Below the pieces are notes generated by a model. That model had not been told where the DNA came from and searched no databases. It saw nothing but the letters and a program-made list of their open reading frames with translations. This document shows positions 9,322 to 17,722 of a DNA stretch of 64,000 nt, one piece after another. Origin of the DNA: CAWCDJ01 sp963796485 (lineage in GTDB: Bacteria > Acidobacteriota > Terriglobia > Bryobacterales > Bryobacteraceae); contig CAWCLV010000001.1 of the NCBI GenBank assembly GCA_963796485.1, positions 1,860,001-1,924,000 on the forward strand, given 5' to 3'. Each line of letters opens with the position of its first letter. The first letter of the stretch is position 1. Position numbers and translations under genes: made by a program.

Positions 9322-10012
9322 GCCGGTACCTGATCATCTGCTCGACAATGAATAAGTCGAAGGGCGAATCGATATTCCACGCCCGCTCTTCGGGAATAAT
9401 CCACGCGCGGCAATCCCGCCCTTTCAGCGAACTCTGTTCCATCAGGACATCCCGTCGCGTCAGATAGACCGACCCTTCCCGAAGGAACAAGCGGGGCAAC
9501 TTCTGCCGGGGCATCCCTTCCAACGCCTCGGCGAATGGCGGATCGAATACCCGGCCCGCCTCGTCGATGGTCTTCATGCGCGCGGGGTGCCGCTCGCCGG
9601 TATCGACGAAGGAGATCACGGAATCGGCTCCGCTCCGCTCGAGCAGTCCAATCGCGCCATCGATGTCCCCGGGCGTCCGCAGCGGATTGGTCGGCTGAAG
9701 CAGAAAGACGGCATCGCAACTTCCGCCCCGTGCTTCGAGCCGCCGCACCACGTCCTGCAGTACGGGGACAGTGGGAGTATCGTCCGCCGCAAGTTCCGGC
9801 GGGCGCAGGAACGGTACTTCGACGCCGCAGGCGCGGCCCACTTGCGCGATCTCCGGATCGTCGGTCGAAAGGACCACGCGCGTCAACTGCCGGGCCGCCA
9901 GCGCCGCTTCAGCGGTGTACGCCAACAGTGGACGGCCCATCAGATGGGCGATATTCTTCCGCGGAATCCCCTTCGATCCGCCCCGCGCCGTTATGATTCC
10001 CCAGACCTGCAT
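9263..10012 (-). CDS. neuA: CMP-nonulosonate (acylneuraminate) cytidylyltransferase
   Basis: A 249-residue enzyme that activates a nonulosonic acid with CTP. The signature IITARGGSKGIPRKN is at residues 6-20. LLQPTNPLRTPGDID and the closing NIDSPFDLFIVEQM are also typical of the family. The core is complete, but the C-terminus continues about 19 residues through the start of the next gene, giving a 59-bp overlap. The start is fixed by the signature position and lies 104 bp inside neuC. NeuA, LegF and PseF enzymes cannot be told apart by eye. Its neighbours NeuC and NeuB give it substrate. Confidence 0.92.
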   Translation of the reverse strand: MQVWGIITARGGSKGIPRKNIAHLMGRPLLAYTAEAALAARQLTRVVLSTDDPEIAQVGRACGVEVPFLRPPELAADDTPTVPVLQDVVRRLEARGGSCDAVFLLQPTNPLRTPGDIDGAIGLLERSGADSVISFVDTGERHPARMKTIDEAGRVFDPPFAEALEGMPRQKLPRLFLREGSVYLTRRDVLMEQSSLKGRDCRAWIIPEERAWNIDSPFDLFIVEQMIRYRHAQNENSGRGIQRLSTGSI

Positions 10013-11198
10013 GGTTGTCGGTGGCGTTCCCTTTCCCCGTAGCTTCGGACACGTAATGCAGCCGCTTCTGCCGGTAAGGCTTGACCCTCACGAGCGAGCG
10101 CGCAATCCGCTCAGACACGTGGCCGTCTCCATAGAGCGTGCTCGGAGGGTACCGGCCGTGGCTCAACTGGTCCCTGATGGCGCGTACGATCTCGTCGGCC
10201 GTGGGCGCGCAACGCGTGACATGAAGGTCCGCTTCACGGCCTTCCTGACGGTCGCCGACCAGCACCACGGGGGTTCCGAAATAGCTTGCGTCGCGCACGA
10301 AGCTGCTGGAGTTGCCGATGGCGCAAGCGGCGCTTCCCAGGACCCTGAGATAGTGGTTGGGGCCTAGATTGGTGATGGTGCGCAGCCACTCGGGCGCATT
10401 CTGGTCCCGGAAAACCCGGACGGCCTTGCTGATGTGGTCCGACCCCGCGTCGATATTAGGCCACAGCAGAATCGTCTGCATCCGGATGCGCTCCAGAGCC
10501 GCCAGGAGTTCGCGCATTTGCTCCTGTTCGCCGCCGTATGCCGTAGTGTTCGGGTGGAAGATCACGAGCTGAAACGGAGACTTCAGGTCGATCGACGCGC
10601 CGCTTCCCGTCCTGTTGATGAAATCGGCGGGGAGCGAGGGTTCCAGCCCGAAAGCAATATCGCTCGAAGGGCAGCCGACACCCAGGATCGAGTCCGGATG
10701 CTCTCCCATTCGCAGAAGATACTCCGCCGAGCGGCGGGTGCTCGGAAAATGAAAGTGCGCGAACTTGGTGATGGCGTGCCTGGCGCTTTCGTCGATGGAA
10801 CCCGAAACCTCCCCGCCCTGGATGTGGACGATGCAGATGTTCATGTACGCTGCCGCCACCGCCGCGGCCAGCGCTTCGTAGCGGTCGCCGATCAGAACCA
10901 TCAACTCGGGAGAGAGCCGCTGCAGCTCGCCGGCGAATTCGACAACGCCGAAACCGACTGACTTGGCCATGGTGGCGGGAGTGGATCCTTCCAGCTCGAT
11001 GTAGATCTCGCTATCGACGCGGAAGCCATCCGACCGGACGATGTCCACCGGGCGGCCGAAACGGCCCAGGACCATCGTGCCGGCAGCCACCACCTGAAGC
11101 TCGATCTCCGGGCGCGCGGCAAGCGCCTGCATGACCGGTTTCAGACGGCCGTAATTGGCGCGGTCGACCAGTACGACACAGACTTTTCGGCGGGTCAT
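9909..11198 (-). CDS. neuC: UDP-N-acetylglucosamine 2-epimerase, hydrolysing (NeuC/LegG type)
   Basis: A 429-residue GT-B-fold epimerase that releases UDP and a free manno-configured N-acyl sugar for NeuB. Visible features are LIGDRYEALAAAVAAAY, the HIQGGEVSGSIDESARHAI substrate-site block, GVGCPSSDI and the AIGNSSSFVRDASYFGTP donor-side segment. The N-terminus RKVCVVLVDRANYGRLKP is normal. After about residue 395 the sequence becomes low in hydrophobics and lies entirely over the 5' end of neuA in a different frame, so the last 35 or so residues may be a read-through tail. The product could be ManNAc or the 6-deoxy diamino sugar of the legionaminate route. Confidence 0.9.
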   Translation of the reverse strand: MTRRKVCVVLVDRANYGRLKPVMQALAARPEIELQVVAAGTMVLGRFGRPVDIVRSDGFRVDSEIYIELEGSTPATMAKSVGFGVVEFAGELQRLSPELMVLIGDRYEALAAAVAAAYMNICIVHIQGGEVSGSIDESARHAITKFAHFHFPSTRRSAEYLLRMGEHPDSILGVGCPSSDIAFGLEPSLPADFINRTGSGASIDLKSPFQLVIFHPNTTAYGGEQEQMRELLAALERIRMQTILLWPNIDAGSDHISKAVRVFRDQNAPEWLRTITNLGPNHYLRVLGSAACAIGNSSSFVRDASYFGTPVVLVGDRQEGREADLHVTRCAPTADEIVRAIRDQLSHGRYPPSTLYGDGHVSERIARSLVRVKPYRQKRLHYVSEATGKGNATDNHAGLGNHNGAGRIEGDSAEEYRPSDGPSTVGVHR

Positions 11199-11202
11199 GA
11201 TG

Positions 11203-12156
11203 CTACGCCCTGGCCTCGAAGCTCAGCGCCTTCTTGCAGTCGGTGCGGCCGACGGTGAATACGTCCGCGCCGCGCCGGTTATCGGCAGTCTCCGTGGAAA
11301 ATGCGCAGTGGAAGTTCAGTTCCTGCAGCTTTCGCATGGCTCGAATGTGAAAGGAGTCCCGCTTGCCGTAAGGATAGGAAAACGGCCAGACGCTCTGCGG
11401 CATCAGGTTGCGCGACATGAGTTTCTGGCAGGTGGCCAGATCCCACGCCAATTCGCGAGACGAGAGATTCGCCAGCGGCTTGTGCTGATGCGTGTGGCCG
11501 CCGAGCGCCATTCCGGCTTTCTGCATGCGCCTGGCCTCTTCCCAATTGAAGTAGAGGGATTCGGCGAACTCCTGCTCGGGGCCTACGTGGGTAGTGAAGA
11601 GATCGCGCACCGTACGGTCGCGGAGGTCCGGGTCCATTCCGAAATTGAACAGGTACTTGAACCGCGCCACTTCGGGGGTGTCCCAGGGGTACGTTTGAGC
11701 GGCGCGCGCCGTATCGACATCGACGGGGGTGAAGGCGTCGGGACAGAAACTAACGGCCTTGCGGAAGAAGCAATCCGCGTAGTCCTCGAACTTCATGGAC
11801 GCCATCAGGAAGTGATTCATGTGCACCGGAGCGACACGCTTCTCCTCGATGCAGGAGGTAATGACGAAGAACGCGCCGCGGATCTTCTTCTCTACGAGCC
11901 AGGGCACGACGTCCTGGTAATGCTCCCGCAGTCCGTCATCGAAGGTGAGCAGGCAGAGATCGCGGCGAGGGCGGTATTCTCCCGTGAGGAAATCCAGGCT
12001 GGATTCGACGCTGGCCATCTCGAAGTGCGCAGCGAGCTCCGAGACCTGGTGCCGGAAATCCTCAAGCAACATGGTGTTCAACGCCGGAAACGCCGTGTGG
12101 GCAGGATTCCGGACATAGTGATACATGACGACACGCAGGACGTGGTCCGATGGCAT
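11203..12156 (-). CDS. polysaccharide deacetylase family protein
   Basis: A 317-residue NodB-type carbohydrate esterase. The metal-binding first motif is LLTFDDGLREHYQD and the His motif is LGGHTHQHKPLANL, followed by WPFSYPYGKRDSF, a typical arginine/tyrosine-site block. There is no obvious signal peptide, so a cytoplasmic substrate such as a lipid-linked or nucleotide sugar is plausible. It sits between neuC and a GNAT gene, so it may remove an N-acetyl group that the GNAT enzyme replaces with another acyl group. That link is inferred from position only. Gaps on both sides are 4 and 16 bp. Confidence 0.85.
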   Translation of the reverse strand: MPSDHVLRVVMYHYVRNPAHTAFPALNTMLLEDFRHQVSELAAHFEMASVESSLDFLTGEYRPRRDLCLLTFDDGLREHYQDVVPWLVEKKIRGAFFVITSCIEEKRVAPVHMNHFLMASMKFEDYADCFFRKAVSFCPDAFTPVDVDTARAAQTYPWDTPEVARFKYLFNFGMDPDLRDRTVRDLFTTHVGPEQEFAESLYFNWEEARRMQKAGMALGGHTHQHKPLANLSSRELAWDLATCQKLMSRNLMPQSVWPFSYPYGKRDSFHIRAMRKLQELNFHCAFSTETADNRRGADVFTVGRTDCKKALSFEARA

Positions 12157-12172
12157 ACGTTACTCCTTTCGC

Positions 12173-13306
12173 TCAATTCGGCCGATCCTGGTCCGAATCG
12201 GATTTGGTCCAATACCAGGCGCAGTCGGTGGAAGCCGCGCAGGCCGGCATATCCGGCTTCGCGAACATGGCGCTCAAAATCCCACCGCCTTTTCCATCCA
12301 ACGGTTGGAAACGCGTCGGAATCGCCCGGCCATCGGGGTGTTCGGCCGCCTCGCGGAAACCGGCTTGCCGGAGCCAGCAACGCGTCCCGCTGTGATAACC
12401 GTAATAGTCCGCTCCCATCGCGCCGGCCTCCTGCGCCTCCCGTAAGAAGGCGCCGAACAGGGCTCCGGCGTTTGTACCGGAGGCCGGCAGAAACTCCACC
12501 AACCGCGCGATCCGATCCAGGTCCACGCGGCCCTCGCCGGTCTGCCTGCGAATGGTCTCGAGCCGCCAAACCACCAGGCCGTGGCGCGCGCCTTCCGGCA
12601 CGGTGACCAAGCGGTACTCGAAAACCGGATGCTTCCGATAGCGCCAGGTGAGATAGGCCGAATCGCGTGCGGCACCCACGGTTTCCCGCGCGATGGCCGG
12701 CCAATCCACCTCATCCCACTTGCCGGGGATGACGTTGCCGGATTCCGACGCCTGCGGAATCGGATGGCACAGGACCATGCCCTCCGCCAGATCCCGCGCC
12801 CGGCCGTCGTCCCAATCCGGATGCGCGATTCGCAGCAGCGCCTGCATCCGCCCGACGGCATGCGGCAGCACCAGAAAGTGGCGGGGTATTTCGTCCATCA
12901 CCGTTCCGCGCAGTACACGGTAAATCACCGCGGTAGCGGGGTTGATGCCGAACGCGATTACCGGACTGAACTCCGGACGGCGGAACTGGCTGAGCAACTG
13001 CAGCGCGGCCGAGCCTTTCCGATGGTCGGGACGGATCACGTAATTGACAATCCAGATGCCCTGCGAGCCGGCGCCGAACTGGTTGAAGCGGAATGGAATC
13101 CCGCCCAGAATCCCGGCGAGCTCGCCGCCATCCTCCGCCACCGCGACGCTGTAGCCCTCCTGGTTCCACAGGTCCGCGCGGCGAAAAGTCCACTCAAACA
13201 AATCGCGGTTCCGGCAGTAGACGTGATTCTCCGCCCAGAACCGGTGGAGGAAGTCACTGACTTTCGGATATTCGCCGGGCTGCGCGAATCGAAAATGTAT
13301 GGACAT
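12173..13306 (-). CDS. GNAT-fold acyltransferase, possible amino-sugar N-acyltransferase
   Basis: A 377-residue protein with an N-terminal GNAT-like region: FRFAQPGEYPKVSDFLHRFW, then IWIVNYVIRPDHRKGSAALQ, which matches the acyl-CoA binding loop (R/Q-x-x-G). A second GNAT-like half follows. It is encoded immediately after the acyl carrier protein in an operon with aminotransferase and nonulosonate genes. It could therefore acylate the 4-amino sugar (LegH role) or transfer the acyl group carried by the ACP. It is unlike the left-handed beta-helix acetyltransferases usually in that role. Confidence in the fold is moderate and in the function low. Confidence 0.6.
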   Translation of the reverse strand: MSIHFRFAQPGEYPKVSDFLHRFWAENHVYCRNRDLFEWTFRRADLWNQEGYSVAVAEDGGELAGILGGIPFRFNQFGAGSQGIWIVNYVIRPDHRKGSAALQLLSQFRRPEFSPVIAFGINPATAVIYRVLRGTVMDEIPRHFLVLPHAVGRMQALLRIAHPDWDDGRARDLAEGMVLCHPIPQASESGNVIPGKWDEVDWPAIARETVGAARDSAYLTWRYRKHPVFEYRLVTVPEGARHGLVVWRLETIRRQTGEGRVDLDRIARLVEFLPASGTNAGALFGAFLREAQEAGAMGADYYGYHSGTRCWLRQAGFREAAEHPDGRAIPTRFQPLDGKGGGILSAMFAKPDMPACAASTDCAWYWTKSDSDQDRPN

Positions 13307-13319
13307 GGAATGGCACCTT

Positions 13320-13562
13320 TCAGGCGGTCTTTTTTTCTTCCAACAGGGCCGCCACCAATTCCACCGAAAGAAGTTGTTCGATCTCCTCCGGCGTAAATTG
13401 AATTCCGAATTCCTGCTCCAGCGCCAGAACCAGGTTGAGATGCTGGAGCGAATCCCAGTTCGGAATCGTGTCGGGAGAGGACTCCGGCGTTACCTGTTCC
13501 CGGGCGATCTGGAAAACGTCCGAAAAAATTGTTTGCACACGATCAAGAGATGGCGTATTCAC
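13320..13562 (-). CDS. acyl carrier protein
   Basis: A small acidic protein of 80 residues with the phosphopantetheine attachment motif WDSLQHLNLV; the Ser lies near residue 38. It has a helical profile and the IQFTPEEIEQLLSVELVAAL helix II/III pattern of discrete ACPs. It overlaps the 3' end of the FkbH-like gene by 20 bp, so the two are very likely co-translated and act together. It is probably the carrier for a glyceroyl or other short acyl unit in glycan modification, not the fatty acid synthase ACP. The start ATG fits the domain boundary. Confidence 0.9.
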   Translation of the reverse strand: MNTPSLDRVQTIFSDVFQIAREQVTPESSPDTIPNWDSLQHLNLVLALEQEFGIQFTPEEIEQLLSVELVAALLEEKKTA

Positions 13563-15441
13563 GAAGGGCCCTACCTTTGGTGACCTTCAGTCGGATCCAG
13601 TCGGGGCACGCGATCGCACCGCTCGCCGGATCCAGCGTCCACCGCGTACCCCCGTCCTTTTCCGCATCGGGCTCGAAGCCGTGCGCGGCATAGAAACCGG
13701 CGGCGGGGCGATTCTTCGCGGTCGGCAGAAACCAGCCGCTCAGATGGTGGACCCCGCGGCTACGACACTCGTCCGTGAGGAACGCCAGCATCGCCGTCTC
13801 GACAGTGCGGCTGATCACCCGGCAACTCAGCAGGAAGGTGTCGATCTCGCAGGCGCCCTCCGAGGTGCGGGTCAACATCAATCCCACGATTCCGTTGTCG
13901 CCGAACCGGTCTTTGACGCGGACCGTATAGAGATCCCAGCCGGGCATTTCGGCGAGTTCGGAAAGCTGCTGCTCGCGGTACCGGCGCGTGGTCAAATTGA
14001 ACTGGTTCGTTTTTTGCGTAAGCTGTGCGGCGCGCGCCAGGGTGGCGGCCGTGACCTGGGCGATCTCCACTTCCTGATCGAGCGAACGATAGAATTCCTC
14101 CACGCTCCCTGCCGCGCCGCGCACCGATTCGCGCGACCGCTGCTCAGCGTAATAGCGGCTTCGCTCCGTGTCCTCCTCCGAGATGGCGAGTCTTTCGAAA
14201 ACCGGATGCGCCCGAACGACGCCGGCAAACGCCATCGGATCGGACGGCAGGTCAATGATCGTTACCTCGGGAAGACTGGCACGGATATGTTCGCGTTCGG
14301 CCGGATTGTCGTCGAGAAACGCCAGGCTGTCCAACCCGATGTTCAGCTCGGCGGCAATTTCCCGCAGGCTTTGGCCCTTGTCGCGCCAATTGATGCGCTC
14401 CGCCGCGAAATCCTCGGGCCGCAGCAACATGCCCTCGTGCGTCCGCAAGGCTTCGATGGCGTCGTCGCGGTTGTTCTTGCTCGCAATCGCCAGAATGATG
14501 CCGCGCCGTTTGAGGTCGAGCACGGCGCGCTGCACGTTCCGGTAAGCCACTCCGGGGTAGTCGCGATCCACCTTGATCCCCTCGACGCCATCCTCTCCCA
14601 CGACGCCGCCCCACAGCGTGTTGTCCAAATCGCAGACGAGAGCTTTGCAAACGCGTCCGCACATGGGCGCGAGAAAGCGAACCCACTCCGCCGCCAGCAC
14701 CGGCATGCACTCGGCGCGCAGCGGCATCTTCACGGTGGCCCACTTCTGTTCGTCCCGCCAGCGCGCGCGGCCCTGGGATGCGATCAGTGCGTCGTAGTCG
14801 AGGATGTGTACGCCCGTCCGCGCCGAGGCGATCGCGCGGAGCCGGAAATTGATCTCGCGGATAGCGTCGGCCTGTCCGAACGCGACCTGCGCATCCAGGA
14901 TGCCACGGCTCGGAGGCTGCGGTACTTCCAGTCCGTTGATCAGCAGGTACGCCGAACTGCGGCACCGGAAGGCGTCGATCCAGGTTTCGAAGCTCTCGAG
15001 CGTCCGCTCCACCGCATTGCGCAGTTCCGGCTCCTGCAAATCCGCCGCGTCTTCCCAGACCCCCGGAGCCAGATCCTGAGTCTGCACGGCGAGGATCACT
15101 ACGCCGGGCGAATAGTCGTACACCCAGCTTGCCGCGTCGAGCAGCTCCTGCGCGTAGGCGTTGAATTCTCCGGCGCGGACTGCCACTTCGATGCGGTTGG
15201 CCCAGGCTGCCGCGCGCAGGATCGGAAGGACCGGCTCCACCGTAAACGAGCGAAGGATGGCAATCTTGCACTGCGGATATCCCAGGGCCGGCTTGAGGCG
15301 CTCAAAGCCGGCTGAAACATAGGGTGCCAGCGCGGCCGAGGCGTACCGGTTCCACAACTGCTCGAGAGCCGCCCTCGCCGGAAGCCATTCCCGATTGGCG
15401 AGCCGGCGCTCAAATTCACTACGGAGTTCTTCGCGATCCAT
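13543..15441 (-). CDS. FkbH-like HAD-IIIC protein (glyceroyl-ACP loading candidate)
   Basis: A 632-residue three-part protein. The N-terminal region of about 270 residues is SGNH-like, the middle is HAD-IIIC with the catalytic ALVCDLDNTLWGGVVGEDG, and the end is GNAT-like with NGIVGLMLTRT and FLLSCRVISRTVE. FkbH proteins take 1,3-bisphosphoglycerate and load a glyceroyl unit onto an ACP thiol. The ACP gene overlaps its 3' end by 20 bp, which supports that pairing. ATG at 15441 is chosen because it follows the upstream stop by 14 bp and opens directly into a domain-like helix; a longer frame reads back through the preceding gene. The loaded unit has not been shown here. Confidence 0.88.
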   Translation of the reverse strand: MDREELRSEFERRLANREWLPARAALEQLWNRYASAALAPYVSAGFERLKPALGYPQCKIAILRSFTVEPVLPILRAAAWANRIEVAVRAGEFNAYAQELLDAASWVYDYSPGVVILAVQTQDLAPGVWEDAADLQEPELRNAVERTLESFETWIDAFRCRSSAYLLINGLEVPQPPSRGILDAQVAFGQADAIREINFRLRAIASARTGVHILDYDALIASQGRARWRDEQKWATVKMPLRAECMPVLAAEWVRFLAPMCGRVCKALVCDLDNTLWGGVVGEDGVEGIKVDRDYPGVAYRNVQRAVLDLKRRGIILAIASKNNRDDAIEALRTHEGMLLRPEDFAAERINWRDKGQSLREIAAELNIGLDSLAFLDDNPAEREHIRASLPEVTIIDLPSDPMAFAGVVRAHPVFERLAISEEDTERSRYYAEQRSRESVRGAAGSVEEFYRSLDQEVEIAQVTAATLARAAQLTQKTNQFNLTTRRYREQQLSELAEMPGWDLYTVRVKDRFGDNGIVGLMLTRTSEGACEIDTFLLSCRVISRTVETAMLAFLTDECRSRGVHHLSGWFLPTAKNRPAAGFYAAHGFEPDAEKDGGTRWTLDPASGAIACPDWIRLKVTKGRALREYAIS

Positions 15442-15455
15442 GAGTCCGGCCACCG

Positions 15456-16670
15456 CTACATCCCCGCCCCGCCGCAGACCGGAATGTCCGCGCCCGTGAT
15501 GAACCGGCTCCCCTCGGAGCAAAGGAACACAACGGTCCCGGCGATGTCTTCCGCCAGTGCCAGCCGCCGCAGAGGAGTCTGCATGGCCTGCAGTTTGCGA
15601 ATGCGCTCCGGAATGCCGGACTCGGAATCGTCCTCCCTGGTTCCCGGCGAGACCATGTTTATGCGAATGCCGCTCGGGCCAAGTTCGGCCGCCAGCGATT
15701 TCGTCAAAGATTTCAACGCCGCGTGCGCCATCGCGAAAGCCCCCCATTGCACCGGAGGCACTCCCCAGGCGGCCATGGAACCGATGTTCACGATTCGCCC
15801 CGACTTCCGTTGCAGCATGCCGGGTACCACCGCGCGGATACAATGAAACGCGCTGCGAACGTGAGTGTCCAGGGCTTGCCGCACGTCCGGCCACTCCATT
15901 TCGATCGCGGGGCGCGGCGCCACCGGGCCGGCGGCACAGTGGATCAGCACGTCGATGGTGCGTCCCAACCGGCCGCTCGCGCCATCGATGGCGGCGGCAA
16001 CCGACATGGCATCGCCGGTATCCGCGCAAACGGCAAGCGCCTCGCCTCCGTCCGCCGCAATGGACCGGCGCAACTCTTCACCCGCCTCAGCGTCCGGGCA
16101 GTTGACCACCACCGTCGCTCCGGCCCGAGCCAGCGCCCGTGCAACCGCTGCCCCGATTCCGCGCGATCCGTGGCTGATGAACGCGACCCGTTCCTGAATG
16201 GGAATTTCCTGCTGTTTCTGGCGGATCTCGGGAAGAGAGACGGTCCCCTCGCCGTCCATAACCGTCTTGCCGTTCTGATTCATAACCGTGACTTCCAGCG
16301 CCAAGGTGCGCGAGCCCTCCGATTTGTGTGTGACCCGCAGCGTGAACTCCAGAGTGTCGCCGATGAAAACCGGGTTGCGCCAACCGAAGCGCTGCTCCAT
16401 CCAGAGACTGCCTGTGCCGGGAAGCCTCGTTCCGATCAGCGTGGACACATAGCTGGCCACCAACATTCCGTGCACCACACGCCGTCCCAGGTGCGTGCGG
16501 CCGGCGAACTCCGAATCCATGTGCAGCGGATTCCTATCGCCGGAGAGCGCGGCGAAAGCCTCCACGTCGCTCTCCAGTATCGTTTTGGAAAAGACGACGG
16601 AGTCGCCGGGCCGGATCGCTTCGAAACCGCCGGACACCACCTCGACGCGAGTCCCTGTAACAGCAGCCAT
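15456..16670 (-). CDS. MaoC-like hydratase fused to a degenerate short-chain dehydrogenase
   Basis: A 404-residue two-domain protein. The N-terminal hot-dog MaoC domain (about residues 15-135) keeps the Asp/His site in SGDRNPLHMDSEF and RVVHGMLVASYVS. The C-terminal SDR domain (about 155-404) has GRIVNIGSMAAWG with the catalytic Ser. The YxxxK pair is replaced: FAMAHAALKSLTKSLA aligns with YAASKAGLIGLTKALA of the FabG encoded at 32410-33144. The glycine motif is also altered (ISHGSRGIG). It lies between neuB and the FkbH-like gene and probably acts on an acyl-ACP or acyl-CoA. The SDR half may be structural or non-catalytic. Confidence 0.8.
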   Translation of the reverse strand: MAAVTGTRVEVVSGGFEAIRPGDSVVFSKTILESDVEAFAALSGDRNPLHMDSEFAGRTHLGRRVVHGMLVASYVSTLIGTRLPGTGSLWMEQRFGWRNPVFIGDTLEFTLRVTHKSEGSRTLALEVTVMNQNGKTVMDGEGTVSLPEIRQKQQEIPIQERVAFISHGSRGIGAAVARALARAGATVVVNCPDAEAGEELRRSIAADGGEALAVCADTGDAMSVAAAIDGASGRLGRTIDVLIHCAAGPVAPRPAIEMEWPDVRQALDTHVRSAFHCIRAVVPGMLQRKSGRIVNIGSMAAWGVPPVQWGAFAMAHAALKSLTKSLAAELGPSGIRINMVSPGTREDDSESGIPERIRKLQAMQTPLRRLALAEDIAGTVVFLCSEGSRFITGADIPVCGGAGM

Positions 16671-16675
16671 CCGGC

Positions 16676-17722
16676 TCAACCCGCCTTGGCGACGTCCAGC
16701 GCCTCGAAATCCGACTCGCACAGGAACTCGCCTGCCCGCACACCGCGGTTCAGTGTGCGCCCGACCAGGCCGGACATGCGGTCCGCCGAAAGACCGGTGC
16801 CCGGTTTCCGGAGAACCAGGTCCGCCGGACTGATTTTGACGCCCGCCGGAAGGTCCGTGCGGGCGGCGATGCTTTTCGAAAAGATCGAGCGGAGCGGAGA
16901 CAGTTCCGAAGCCATCTGATCCTTCGAAAGGTGAGTGCAGCGCGCCCGCTCGATGAACCGGACTCCATCCACCAACTGCCGCAACTCCTGAGTGGTCACC
17001 GAGGCCCGCACATCCGGACCGAACATTTCACGGCTTAACGTGACGTGAATTTCGAGAACGTCGATCCCAATCGTAGCCGCGGCCAGCCCGGCGTAGATCG
17101 TGCCCGAGTGATCGGAGAGTCCCACGCCGCATCCGAAGCGGCGCCGGAAGACCGGAATGAGATGCAGGCCCAGCCTCTCCGGCGCGCATGGGTATTCCGA
17201 CGTGCACTGCAGAACCGTCACCTCCGCGTGATGGCGGATCCGCTCCACGGCTTCTTCGATTTCGGCCAGGCGGCTCATTCCGGTGGAGAGGAACACCGGG
17301 CGCTTCGACTCCAGGATGCAGTCGATCAGCGGAAGATTGTTGAACTCGCCGGAGGCAATCTTCCAGGCGTAAACTCCGACGCGCTTCAACATCTCCGCCG
17401 CTTCCACGGAAAACGGCGAACTCAGGAACTCAAGCCCTTCGGCTTCGGCGTGCTGCTTCAGCGAGATCCACTGAGCTTCGGTGAATTCCATCCGCTTCCA
17501 ATAGTCGTAGCGGGTCGCGTCCTGAAAGCTGAATTTGACGCGCCACGGCTCGGCCGGGGAACTCTCCGCGGCGGCGATATGGGTCTGGAACTTGATGGCA
17601 TCGGCGCCGGCCCGCGAAACCGAATCGATAAATGCGTGCGCCATGCCGAGGCTCCCGTCGTGGGCCTGGGCAACCTCCGCCACCACCAGGCATCGTTTCT
17701 GCGCATCAGACGATATCTGCAA
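16676..17722 (-). CDS. neuB: nonulosonic acid (N-acetylneuraminate-type) synthase
   Basis: A 348-residue synthase that condenses phosphoenolpyruvate with a six-carbon N-acyl sugar to give a nine-carbon keto acid. The TIM barrel shows VVAEVAQAHDGSLG, AIKFQTHIAAAES, FLSSPFSVEAAEML, KIASGEFNNLPLI, FLSTGMS and GLSDHSGTIYAG. A C-terminal SAF/antifreeze-like domain starts near PAGVKISPADLVLRKPGTG. All parts of the family are present. NeuB, LegI and PseI forms are not separable by eye. The start overlaps the ABC permease 3' end by 17 bp. Confidence 0.93.
   Translation of the reverse strand: MQISSDAQKRCLVVAEVAQAHDGSLGMAHAFIDSVSRAGADAIKFQTHIAAAESSPAEPWRVKFSFQDATRYDYWKRMEFTEAQWISLKQHAEAEGLEFLSSPFSVEAAEMLKRVGVYAWKIASGEFNNLPLIDCILESKRPVFLSTGMSRLAEIEEAVERIRHHAEVTVLQCTSEYPCAPERLGLHLIPVFRRRFGCGVGLSDHSGTIYAGLAAATIGIDVLEIHVTLSREMFGPDVRASVTTQELRQLVDGVRFIERARCTHLSKDQMASELSPLRSIFSKSIAARTDLPAGVKISPADLVLRKPGTGLSADRMSGLVGRTLNRGVRAGEFLCESDFEALDVAKAG

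Noticed and set aside
13435..16919. Long plus-strand open frames over the FkbH, MaoC-SDR and neuB genes
   Set aside because: The minus-strand frames carry catalytic motifs and coupled starts; the plus-strand translations have none.
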